Assembly (NCBI RefSeq): GCF_900660615.1
Contig: NZ_LR215023.1
Coordinates: forward strand, 806,001-870,000
Source of the DNA: Malacoplasma iowae
GTDB lineage: Bacteria > Bacillota_I > Bacilli_A > Mycoplasmatales > Mycoplasmoidaceae
Length of the DNA stretch: 64,000 bases
Reading direction: 5' to 3'
The position numbers and the translations under genes were made by a program. The notes under the pieces are model-generated. The model made no database searches and was not told the DNA's origin. It saw only the letters and a program-made list of their open reading frames with translations. Below, piece by piece: positions 1-9,920 of this stretch. How positions within the stretch are numbered: position 1 is the first letter of the stretch; each line of letters opens with the position of its first letter.

Positions 1-1670
1 ACCGCTTTTATTTTAATTCCATAATTTTCATTAACAAATTTTTCAATATTTCTAACTTCTCTCAAAGAAATACCTTGTCCATAAATTAAATAAACCATTT
101 CAGGTTTTCTTATTTTAGCTTTCATTTTTTTAATTAATGAAATAGCAGCTGATTCTGTTGATTTTTCAGATAAAACAATTCTTTTATCTAAAATACCAAT
201 GTTATCTCCTTTTTGAACCATAACATCATTAAATTTTGCTGTTTTAACTGATTTAGAAATTAAACCAGTAATTGATTTTTTAACAACCTTATTCATTTCT
301 TTTTGATTTTCATAAATTGATAATGATGAATTAAAGTTCAAACATGCCAACATTGATTCCATTAGGTTTTTACCTCTAACAATGGAAACATTAACTTTAT
401 TTTTTAAAAGTTCAACAGTTTGTTCAGCACTTAAAATGATATTAGAATCATCAGTTACAACAATAACATTTTTAGATTTTGTATCTTTTATACTATTTAA
501 AATATCATTAGTTGATGGATTACCAGTATCTTCTGTTATTATTGAATTTTCAATATTTAACTCTTCTAAATAATATTCAGAAATTTTCTGAGACGGCAAA
601 GTAACAACAAGTTTTACATCATCGACAAGTTGAGTTGTTTTAAACATATCTTTAGGATTAATTTCAGGATGAGTATCTAAATATTGTTGAGTCATATTTT
701 CAACTTTAATTTTTAAAAACTCACCATATTTTTGACCAACCAATAAAACCTTATATGGTTCTAAAGCATGCATGTGCACTTTAATAATATCTTCATCTGT
801 AACAACAATTAACGAATCACCAAAAGCAAGCAATTCTTTTTCAAAAGAATTTTTGTTAAATTTTTCTTTCTCTTTTTGTCCATCATAAGTAATAAAATTT
901 TGTTGAATAATAAATTCACAACAATATCCAAATCCTTCTTCTGAAATTTCAGATCTTGATTGGTTATTAATAAAAGTGTTTTTAGAATTAATAGTTATAT
1001 CTTTTATATCAGATTCATCTTTTTTAAGTTTTTCATTACTTTTATCTGTAACTAAGCTACCACTAACACAAAGATACATTCCCTCAAAAAATTTACAAAG
1101 ACCATAACCACCAGAATCAACAACTTTTGCCTCTTTAAGAGAAATTAACATTTCTGGTGTCTTCTTTAAAATATGAAAACCAACTGAAACAATTTCTTTA
1201 AAAAAATGTTCAATATCATCAATTTCTTTAGTTTGCATTTCTTCTGAAATGACTCTAATAATTGTAAGAATAGTTCCCTCTATTGGGTTTGTAATGCTTC
1301 TATAAGCTCTTTCTTTTGCAGAAATTAAACACTTTTTTAATAAATCACAATCAAGTTTATTATTTTCCTCTTTAATAGAATCAAAAAAACCTCTAAAAAT
1401 TTGACTAAAAATAACCCCTGAGTTACCTCTGGCATTCATTAACAATTGTCTTGAAAGAATTGATGTTATCTCAACAAATGTACTATTATCACTAATTTTT
1501 TGGAGCGTTGATTCATATGCGCTATTAGTAGTAATTTTTAAATTAGTTCCAGTGTCACCATCAGGAACTGGGAAAACATTTAATTCGTTAATATAATCAC
1601 AACTATCTGTAATTTGCTGACAACCAGCTCCAAACATATCTAAAAACTTTTTACTATCTATTGTTTTCAT
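1..1670 (-). CDS. fakA: Fatty acid kinase FakA (DhaL/YloV family), C-terminus cut off by window edge
   Basis: FakA phosphorylates fatty acids held by the FakB/DegV carrier so that they can enter phospholipid synthesis; in a mycoplasma it would serve uptake of host fatty acids. About 556 codons are visible. The N-terminal DhaL domain shows the ATP/metal motif VFPVPDGDTGTN at about residues 30-41, and further on the RGNSGVIFSQIFRGF loop typical of DhaL proteins. The start ATG at 1670 follows the Asp23 stop by 17 bases and has a GGTG ribosome site. The neighbour pair Asp23/YloU then YloV is the usual Firmicute order. The 3' end lies outside the window, so full length is unknown. Confidence 0.88.
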   Translation of the reverse strand, partial: MKTIDSKKFLDMFGAGCQQITDSCDYINELNVFPVPDGDTGTNLKITTNSAYESTLQKISDNSTFVEITSILSRQLLMNARGNSGVIFSQIFRGFFDSIKEENNKLDCDLLKKCLISAKERAYRSITNPIEGTILTIIRVISEEMQTKEIDDIEHFFKEIVSVGFHILKKTPEMLISLKEAKVVDSGGYGLCKFFEGMYLCVSGSLVTDKSNEKLKKDESDIKDITINSKNTFINNQSRSEISEEGFGYCCEFIIQQNFITYDGQKEKEKFNKNSFEKELLAFGDSLIVVTDEDIIKVHMHALEPYKVLLVGQKYGEFLKIKVENMTQQYLDTHPEINPKDMFKTTQLVDDVKLVVTLPSQKISEYYLEELNIENSIITEDTGNPSTNDILNSIKDTKSKNVIVVTDDSNIILSAEQTVELLKNKVNVSIVRGKNLMESMLACLNFNSSLSIYENQKEMNKVVKKSITGLISKSVKTAKFNDVMVQKGDNIGILDKRIVLSEKSTESAAISLIKKMKAKIRKPEMVYLIYGQGISLREVRNIEKFVNENYGIKIKA

Positions 1671-1687
1671 TTATTTCACCTTACTAA

Positions 1688-1936
1688 TTAGTCGCACAAA
1701 ATTATATCCACTTTATAATCTTTAGAGTCTGTATGTTCATTTAATGTGTATGCAATCTGTTTTTGTATCATTGATATTAATTCAATAAAATTAATGTTTT
1801 TATCTATTAATTTAAGTTTGATAGTTATATTTTTTTCGTTAATTACAATGTCACTATCTTTAATATCTGTTGATATACCAGGAGCTGTATCCAAACTTTT
1901 TTTTACTAACTCTTTTGTTAACTTTACAGAGAACAT
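1688..1936 (-). CDS. Asp23/Gls24 family protein (YloU-like)
   Basis: A small protein of 82 residues, shorter than the usual 110-150 residue Asp23/YloU proteins. It keeps the family pattern of an amphipathic core with VKLTKELVKKSLDTAPGI near the N-terminus and a C-terminal strand/helix segment ending YKVDIILCD. Family members are membrane-associated or stress-linked proteins of unclear biochemistry. It lies directly upstream of fakA in the same direction, matching the conserved yloU-yloV pair, which is the main support for the call. No membrane segment is present. Function beyond the family name is not known. Confidence 0.7.
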   Translation of the reverse strand: MFSVKLTKELVKKSLDTAPGISTDIKDSDIVINEKNITIKLKLIDKNINFIELISMIQKQIAYTLNEHTDSKDYKVDIILCD

Positions 1937-1959
1937 ATAAACCCCTCATTAATTTTTTT

Positions 1960-1965
1960 ATTATA
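1960..1965 (-). promoter_or_regulatory. -10 box of the Asp23-fakA operon
   Basis: TATAAT on the minus strand, 24 bases before the Asp23 start. No convincing -35 element is visible, as is common in mycoplasmas. Confidence 0.5.
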
Positions 1966-2061
1966 ATATATTTTAAAAAAAGTACTTAACAATTTTTTAT
2001 TATAATTGATATGTTTAAGTTTTTATAAATTTATTACTATTAAACCTATTTTAAAAAAATA

Positions 2062-2106
2062 GAAAAATTGACTAAAAAATCTTTGTGATTTCAAAATCAA
2101 TTTTTC
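2062..2106. repeat. Target-site duplication, left copy (45 bp)
   Basis: These 45 bases are identical to 3269-3313 and flank the insertion sequence. The right copy includes the last codons and stop of rnr, so this left copy is the duplicated piece. The repeat is itself an imperfect inverted repeat: its first ten bases GAAAAATTGA are complementary to its last ten, with an inner AAATC/GATTT pair. Confidence 0.9.
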
Positions 2107-2113
2107 GCTCGAT

Positions 2114-2131
2114 TGACATGTGAAGTGCAAC
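2114..2131 (+). repeat. IS left terminal inverted repeat core
   Basis: TGACATGTGAAGTGCAAC, identical to the reverse complement of 3244-3261. Confidence 0.9.
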
Positions 2132-2156
2132 GCTCAAAAAAGAGTGTGCACTTCAT
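2121..2156 (+). terminator. Stem-loop inside the IS left end
   Basis: TGAAGTGCA (2121-2129) pairs with TGCACTTCA (2148-2156) and the stem continues inward through ACGCTC/GAGTGT with one G-T pair, leaving an A6 loop. A T-rich run follows. It overlaps the terminal repeat. It probably stops transcription entering the element from the left flank or hides the transposase ribosome site in read-through RNA; this role is inferred. Confidence 0.6.
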
Positions 2157-2211
2157 TTGTTTTGTTTGTAAGTGTTCACTAATAAAAAGATAATGAATAT
2201 TAGGAGTGCTT

Positions 2212-3186
2212 ATGAAAACTTATAAACATTTAACAAAAGAAGAAAGATGCTTAATTTATTTTCTTTGAAATAAAGAAAAATATTCTATGAATAAGATTGC
2301 AAAAATCTTAAATAAAAACAAATCAACAATATCAAGAGAATTAAAAAGAAACACATCTTCTACAGGGATTTATTATTCATCAACTGCTCACAAAAAATAC
2401 ATTAGAAGAAAATCAAATTGTCATATGTTTTTTATGTTGAAGTACAAAAACTTCACAGATCTTTTTATTCAAAAATTTAATCCTAAATCTTATGGTGTAG
2501 AAGCTACAATTTTTTGAATAAAAGAAAACTATCCATTAGTTAAAGTTCCAAGTGCTAGGCAAGTATTTAGATGAATCAATAGCAAGATTTGAAAGGTACA
2601 AAGAAGAGATTGTTTAAGAAGAAAATATGTTAAAGGAAAAAGAAGAAAAATAGGTATATTTTCTAAAATTGATGGAAAATACTGCATTCCTTATAGTCTA
2701 AGACCAGAAAAGATAAACAATAGAAAAGAATTTGGACATTGAGAAGCTGATCTAATAGTTAGTAAAAGGCAAAGTGGTTATTACCACTTATTAACATTAG
2801 TAGAAAGAAAAACAAGGTTGGCAATTATTAGAAAAATAAAAGGGAAAAACGCTAGATCAATGATGGCTAAAATGTATACCATTATTCGAGATGAAAAACT
2901 CCCTATAAAAAGCATCACTGTTGACAATGGGTTAGAGTTTCAAATGATGGGAATAACTGCAAAACAATTCAACTTTAAAGTTTATTATTGCCAACCTTAT
3001 TCTTCATTCCAAAGAGGGTCCAACGAGAACATAAATGGGATAGTTAGAAGATGATATAAAAAAGGAACTGACTTCAGTTTAGTAAGTGAAGATAAAATAA
3101 AAACTCTTGAATGAAAAGTAAACAACATCCCAAGAAAAATGTTTGGTTATAAAACAGCTTACCAAATGTATCAAGAAAATATTTAA
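2212..3186 (+). CDS. IS30-family transposase, intact
   Basis: A 324-residue DDE transposase whose frame is continuous when TGA is read as Trp. The N-terminus has the IS30 helix-turn-helix (LTKEERCLIYFLWNKEK, then MNKIAKILNKNKSTISREL, about residues 5-45). The catalytic core shows D in HWEADLIV, D in ITVDNGLEF and E in RGSNENINGIVRRW, in the expected order and spacing. The ATG at 2212 is preceded by TAGGAG. It is one of only three protein genes read rightward in this window. No frameshift or internal TAA/TAG is present, so the enzyme is likely functional. Confidence 0.95.
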
Positions 3187-3193
3187 AACAAAA

Positions 3194-3227
3194 AAACTCT
3201 CAACTTATATTTCAAAGTCGAGAGTTT
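3194..3227 (+). terminator. Terminator of the transposase gene
   Basis: AAACTCTC..CTT pairs with AAG..GAGAGTTT around an 8-base loop, with one mismatch in the stem, starting seven bases after the transposase stop. Confidence 0.7.
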
Positions 3228-3243
3228 AATGTAACATTGAAGT

Positions 3244-3261
3244 GTTGCACTTCACATGTCA
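3244..3261 (-). repeat. IS right terminal inverted repeat core
   Basis: Reverse complement of the left core at 2114-2131, 18 of 18 bases. Confidence 0.9.
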
Positions 3262-3268
3262 GTTAGGG

Positions 3269-3313
3269 GAAAAATTGACTAAAAAATCTTTGTGATTTCA
3301 AAATCAATTTTTC
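3269..3313. repeat. Target-site duplication, right copy (45 bp)
   Basis: Identical to 2062-2106. It contains the final eleven codons and the TAG stop of rnr (3279-3281), so the IS landed just behind rnr without changing its product. Confidence 0.9.
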
Positions 3314-5444
3314 TATTTGTTTTATTTGATCCAATTACTTTAATTTCAACTTTTGTTCCTAGAGATAAAATTTTATTTGTGTTTTTACCTTTATATATAA
3401 GTTTGTCTTGATCAAATTCATAAAAATCACCTTTGATATTTTCATGTTTAGCACAACCTTCAATCGTGTTGTCTAATCTTACAAAAATACCAAAACTTGT
3501 TATATAAGTTACCATCCCTATATATGTTTTACCGATTTTAGATTGCATATATTCTGCAAACTTCATTGAATTAACATCTCTTTCAACATTGGTAGCAATA
3601 ATTTCACATTCAGTTGAATGGTCACAAATTTCTTTAAGGTTATCTAATAATTCATTTCTTTGTTTATCTGTATATTTATTTTTTTCTAATAAAAACATCC
3701 TAAATAATCTATGAACTATTAAATCTGGATATCTTCTAATTGGGGATGTAAAGTGAGTATAGTTTTTTAAAGCTAATCCAAAGTGTCCAATATTATTAGT
3801 ATCATACTTAGCTTTTGCCATGGTTCTTAACAAAATCATATTTATTAATTCTTTGTTAGGATTATCTAAATTTTGTCTTAATCATCTACTAATTGTATTA
3901 GGTTTTAAGTTATGAATATCGTTATCAAATTTAAAATTTAATTTGTTAGCTTCAATTTTGAAAGCTTCTATTTTTTTATCTTCTGGTTTATCATGAACAC
4001 GGTAAATAAATTTAGCATCTTTTAAAGATTCATTAAATTTAATAGTGACAGCTTCATTAGCTGCAACCATAAAACATTCAATCATGTTTTGTGCTTCGCC
4101 TGTTTCTTTTTTTTGAATGTCAATTATTTTTTCGTTTTCATCTAATATAATTTTAGGTTCTGGAATATCAAATTCTATATAACCATTATTTTCTCTTTTG
4201 GTTTTCAAAATTTTAAATAAGCTATAAGCATTTTTAAGCATCAATTGCAAATTTTCTTTTATCGAATTGGATTTAAAATTATTAAAAAATTCATTAACAT
4301 CTTCATAGGCAAAACGTTTCTTTGACATGATAATTGCTGGATAAACCTTTATATCCAAAAAATTACCCTTACTATCAATGTCCATTTCACAAGTCATAGC
4401 CATTCTTTTTTCGTTCTCATTTAATGAACATATATCATTTGATAAATTATGCGGAAGCATTGGAATAACTTTATTAACTAAATACACTGATGTTGATCTT
4501 TTGTTTGCTTCAATATCAACTTGTGAATTAATTTTTACATAGTATGAAACATCTGCTATTGCTACATACAATTTAAAATTGTCGCCTCTTTTTTCAACAT
4601 ATATAGCATCATCTAAATCTTTTGAAGTTCTAGGGTCTATAGTTATGATATCAAGGTGAGTTAAATCAACCCTATTTGATACTTCTTCTTCATTAAAATC
4701 ATAGTCTATTTTGCTTGATTCTTTTATAACCTCATCACTAAATTCTGGTTCTATTCCAGAATCATATACAATTGATAAAATATCTGTACCAACATCATTT
4801 TCATGACCAATAATTTTTGAAACAGTAGCATATGCTATATTGTCTTTTATGTTTCATATTTTAAAAAGAATTTTATGTCCATTTACAAGACCATCAATAC
4901 TATCAAGTTTTACTATTAGACCAAATTTTTCATCATCAACTTTTATAAAATAACCATCTTTTGTTTTGTTAAAAGTACCTGTGAAAAAATCTTTATTTCT
5001 TTCAACAACTTTTAATATCACACCATCTTTTAATAGTGATGTTGTTTTATTAAAGTTAGTGTTCTTTTGTTTATCCATTAAACAGCAAATTACTTTATCA
5101 CCATTTAAAGCATTAAGTGTATTTTTTTTATTAATATAAACTTCACTTAAATCTGAATCAATTCTTTTAACAAATCCATCACCTTTTGAGTTTAAAAAAA
5201 TTAATCCCTCAAATTCTGATCCTTCAATTAGTGGACCATTAATATAACCTAAAATTACTTTGTTTTGAAAAATAACTTTTAATGTACTTTCTAATACAAG
5301 TTCATCTAGTGCAATAAAAAAAGCACTTTTATTAACAAACTGCTTTTTAGTTAATTTTTTATATAGTAAATTTTTTTGAATTGGTCTACCATTTTCTTTT
5401 TTAACCAATTCTACTAATAAGTCTTTAAGTTTTTTATTATCCAT
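3279..5444 (-). CDS. rnr: Ribonuclease R
   Basis: A 721-residue 3'-5' exoribonuclease of the RNB family, the usual processive RNA-degrading enzyme of mollicutes, which lack PNPase. The order is an N-terminal winged-helix and cold-shock region, the RNB catalytic domain (YVAIADVSYYV near residue 290, then MLPHNLSNDICSLNENEKRM, and later HFTSPIRRYPDL) and a C-terminal S1 domain (GKTYIGMVTYITSFGIFVRL). Length is normal for the family. It begins two bases after the secG stop, the common secG-rnr pairing. Its last codons lie in the target duplication of the adjacent insertion sequence, and the stop is retained. Confidence 0.95.
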
Positions 5445-5446
5445 AA

Positions 5447-5680
5447 TTAATTCGACACCAATCTTATCGCTATACCAATACCAAGTAAGACAAAGACCAT
5501 AACAAACAAAATAAGTTGTAGTACTTTAACAACACCTCTATCTTTAGTTTTTTTGAATAGTTCAATTTCATTACCAGATGTTGGACTAATACCACCAGTA
5601 TTACCATGACCTGACAATAGTAATGCAATGATTAAAGCAACAATCGCTAAAACATAAAAGATAATATCATATCATTCCAT
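5447..5680 (-). CDS. secG: Preprotein translocase subunit SecG
   Basis: A 77-residue membrane protein with two hydrophobic helices (about residues 5-23 and 52-72) separated by a GHGNTGGISPTSG linker, the hallmark of SecG, which assists SecYE in protein export. The ATG at 5680 follows GGAG by seven bases. It overlaps nothing and is followed after two bases by rnr, a typical bacterial neighbour. Two TGA-coded tryptophans or similar readings occur only at the N-terminus (MEWYD). Confidence 0.92.
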
Positions 5681-5706
5681 AGCAATACTCCGAAAAAATT
5701 AATTTA

Positions 5707-5712
5707 ATTATA
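5707..5712 (-). promoter_or_regulatory. -10 box of secG-rnr
   Basis: TATAAT on the minus strand 26 bases before the secG start. No clear -35. Confidence 0.5.
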
Positions 5713-5744
5713 TAAGAATATATTAGATTTTACTATTAATAAGT

Positions 5745-7118
5745 TTAGAATTTTTTCTTAAATTTTTCAAAGTCATCATGACCATTTACATAACGATATT
5801 TAAATGAATTCTTTCTACTTTTAATAAAAACTTTTGGGTATGAAAAAGAGGTGAAACTATGAAGTCTTTTGCAACTTATATTACCAGAATTACCAATACC
5901 ACCTATTGGAACTTTTTTAAATATTTGAATCATAACATCATTAACAACTAATAGTTTTGAATCAATCATGGTATCAACTTCTTTTATTAACTCTTTATCC
6001 TTTGTAAATAAATAAATAGAATTAGGAGTTTTATTATGTTCTATAACACCAAATATATCTGATGTGTTGTTGTATTTTATAACAGGTAAAATCGGTCCTA
6101 GAATGTCTGTTAACATAATTGATGATTTAAGATTTTCAGATTCTATTAATGTTATATCAATAGTTTGTTTTTCTTTATCATAATCACCACCAAAAATGAT
6201 TTTGCTTCTATTTTGTTCAATTATTTTAACTAGATCATTAAATAGTTGTGGAGTTGGTATTTTAGTATAATTTGCTTTATATTCATCATTTAATAAATAT
6301 TGAGATTCTCATTCTTTTTTAAAGTTTTCTATAAATGAGTTGTAAATAGATTCATGAATTAAAATGAAATTTGGACCATAAAATGTTAAACCAGAGTTTA
6401 TTGCCTTAGCTCAGACAATTTTTTTTGCTGCTAATTCAAGGTTAGCTGTTCTATCAATCACAAGTGGATTTTTATTAATAAGGAAAACTTTTGTTTCAAT
6501 GTTTCTTGGAGCAAATTCTTTAATAATAGATTTACCCTTTTTTTGTGTACCAGCAAAGAATACCAAATCAAAATTTAAACTATAAATTTCTTTCATTTTT
6601 TCTTCATCTAATGTTTCATCCAAAACAATAACTTGTGATTTTTTAAATATAGCACCAATTATTTTAAAAATTAATTTACTACAAGTTGGAGCATAATCTG
6701 CCAATTTAATAAAAACTGTATTACCACATGCTATTGATGCAATTAAAGGTATGAAAGAAAAATAAAATGGCAAACTAAATTCACACATAATAAGTACAGA
6801 TCCATATGGTACATATTGAACATAATTTTTAGATGAAAATAATGTTTTAATGTCGTTTGCTACATAACGTTTTTTAGTTAAACGTTTGATATTTTTAATA
6901 AAGTAATTAAGTTCATTTATTATCTGAGAAAACTCAGTCATATATGATTCAACTCTTGATTTGTTAAAATCAATTTTTAATGCTTCGTAAATGTTTTCTT
7001 CTTCTTCTATTAATATATTTTTTAATCTTTTAAGTAATTCCAATCGTTTTACAACTTTATAATCATCTGTATAAAAATAGGTCTTCTGGTTATCTAACAA
7101 ATTAATAAAATCTGACAT
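5745..7118 (-). CDS. Aldehyde dehydrogenase-like protein, active site lost
   Basis: A 457-residue protein with the full fold of class-3 (fatty-aldehyde type) ALDH: ACGNTVFIKLADYAPTCSKL (cofactor region, about 130-150), FDLVFFAGTQKKGKSI, DRTANLELAAKKIVWAKAI, LGPILPVI and the C-terminal VPIGGIGNSG. Yet the three catalytic positions are replaced. The Asn of the WNYP motif is Ser115 (EFSLP), the Glu of LELGGKSP is Phe212 (VFLINKNP), and the Cys of GQTC is Phe246 (SGLTFYGP). It therefore should not oxidise aldehydes by the ALDH mechanism. ATG at 7118 is chosen over an upstream GTG because it is correctly spaced from GAGG. The frame is intact with its own -10 box, so it is probably expressed as a pseudoenzyme. 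Confidence 0.85.
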
Positions 7119-7138
7119 AAACACCTCTTAATTTCATT

Positions 7139-7144
7139 ATTATA
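7139..7144 (-). promoter_or_regulatory. -10 box of the ALDH-like gene
   Basis: TATAAT on the minus strand, about 20 bases before the start codon. Confidence 0.5.
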
Positions 7145-7258
7145 ATATAACTCTTTTTTTCTAATAAAGAATAATAAATTCAAGTTAGTATCACTAATTT
7201 TAAATCTTTATTTTCACCTTGTAAAAAAACTTTTAATAATTATTACAAAGAAAATAAA

Positions 7259-7286
7259 ATGTGTTATTTCAAAGGAAATAACACAT
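7259..7286 (-). terminator. Terminator of lysS-AsnA-like operon
   Basis: Perfect 12-bp stem ATGTGTTATTTC/GAAATAACACAT with a 4-base loop just past the AsnA-like stop, followed on the minus strand by a T-rich run. Confidence 0.85.
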
Positions 7287-7292
7287 AAAAAA

Positions 7293-8270
7293 CTATTTAT
7301 TAAAATACAATTTATAAATTTTGTCTAAATTAAAATCTGAGTTGCAAGATGGAATTTCTTGAATATCAGTTTTGCTTAAAAAATAATATATTAGCAAATC
7401 AAAATTAATTTTAAAACTACATGTATTTACTTCACTATCTTTTTTTAAAATGTCTGTAAAGTTATTATTTAAAATCTTTTCCCCATTTATTCCTTTTTGT
7501 TTTTTATAAGTGTCTCAATTGGGTCTAAAAGTTATTGTAATTAATTCTTTTACTTGTTGACTATTTTCATCAAAAAATAACAAACTATATGTATTTTCAA
7601 AATCATGTGAATCTGAACTCTTTTCCAAATAAACATTACTATCATGTTCAAATTTGTTTGATATATCTTTTATCAAATGAATTCCATTATTTAATATAAA
7701 TTTATCAACAGCATCTTTGATTGGTAAAACTAAATACATTTTTTTAATTTCTTTTAAAGATACACATCTTATTTTTTTAGTTTCCAATCTATAATTTTTA
7801 TTTAAAGAACTAGAATAAACTATCTTTAAAAAAATATTCCAAAAATAATTAATTAAATCTAAAACATATTCTTCTTTTTTTTGTTCTTCTAAAATAAAGA
7901 ATTCAAAATTTAACATATTATTTTCAATAGATGAAGAATTATTTATTATTGCATCCCTATTTATTTGTTTATATTTACTAACAACAACATCATTATTTGT
8001 TAATTCAAGGAATCAACAATAATAACGAATCATATTATCTGGTTCATAAATTATTTCATAAATATTTTTATCATTATAATTATCAAAATTAATTGCCCTA
8101 TTGTTATTAAGCAAATTTACATCACTTTTCATATTGCTTACAAGTGGTAAGTCTAAATTAATTAAGTTGTATTTTTGCTTAATCGTTTCTGCTAATTGGT
8201 TGTAAAAATAATCTATGAATTTAACCACATCTTTAAAACTTGAATTGGCTGTATGTTTATTTCATTCCAT
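7293..8270 (-). CDS. Divergent AsnA-like (aspartate-ammonia ligase fold) protein, probably inactive
   Basis: 325 residues, close to the 330 of asparagine synthetase A. Patterns along the whole length follow AsnA: FIDYFYNQLAETIKQKYNLI and LDLPLVS at the N-terminus, LLNNNRAINFDN, then SLKEIKKMYLVLPIKDAVDKFI, SDSHDFENTY (AsnA HRHDVRAPDYDDW), LLFFDENSQQVKELITITFR (AsnA LVWNPVLEDAFELSSMGIR) and a C-terminal remnant of the GGGIGQSR motif-3 segment. The invariant HSLAKWKR and YVDQWDWE active-site motifs and the motif-3 arginine are not recognisable. Identity is low, so the family call rests on pattern only. It starts three bases after lysS and shares its transcript. AsnA is itself related to class II tRNA synthetases, so a decayed synthetase-like paralogue is another reading. 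Confidence 0.5.
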
Positions 8271-8273
8271 ATA

Positions 8274-9746
<1,473 letters not shown>

Positions 9747-9859
9747 AAGATATCAATATACCTTTCTAAAATATCAAATAATATTATATTATTTACAAAT
9801 ATAAAAAAATCATAAATTTAATTCATTCAAAAAAACAATTGTAACTATATAAATAAAAA

Positions 9860-9906
9860 AATTAATTCAACAATTGAACTTATAATAAGTTTTTGCTGAA
9901 TTAATT
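9860..9906 (-). terminator. Stem-loop after the 995-residue lipoprotein gene
   Basis: Outer 10-bp arms AATTAATTCA/TGAATTAATT enclose a second perfect hairpin AACTTA-TAA-TAAGTT. It lies 15 bases past the lipoprotein stop in the intergenic gap before lysS. A terminator role is inferred. Confidence 0.55.
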
Positions 9907-9920
9907 AAACAATATTTAAA

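Larger units (their letters stand above)
2107..3268 (+). mobile_element. IS30-family insertion sequence (IS1630-like), complete
   Basis: About 1.16 kb between two 45-bp direct repeats. It has terminal inverted repeats containing an identical 18-bp core (2114-2131 and 3244-3261) and one intact transposase gene. IS30 elements usually duplicate only 2-3 bp, but IS1630 of Mycoplasma fermentans is known to insert into inverted repeats and duplicate them at variable, long lengths; the arrangement here fits that behaviour. Exact ends are uncertain by a few bases. Both ends and the gene look intact, so it may be active. Confidence 0.9.

Noticed and set aside
1746-1940. A plus-strand frame opposite the Asp23 gene
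   Set aside because: Mirror image of a well-supported gene; hydrophobic composition is what AT-rich antisense DNA gives; no start signals.
2062-2106. Left copy read as a genuine second rnr 3' end or a terminator of another gene
   Set aside because: Exact identity with the other flank of the IS over 45 bp shows it is the target-site duplication.
9860-9906. Possible tRNA gene from the cloverleaf-like double hairpin
   Set aside because: No acceptor stem, no conserved T-loop GTTCRANNC and no anticodon arm; it is a simple nested stem-loop behind a gene.
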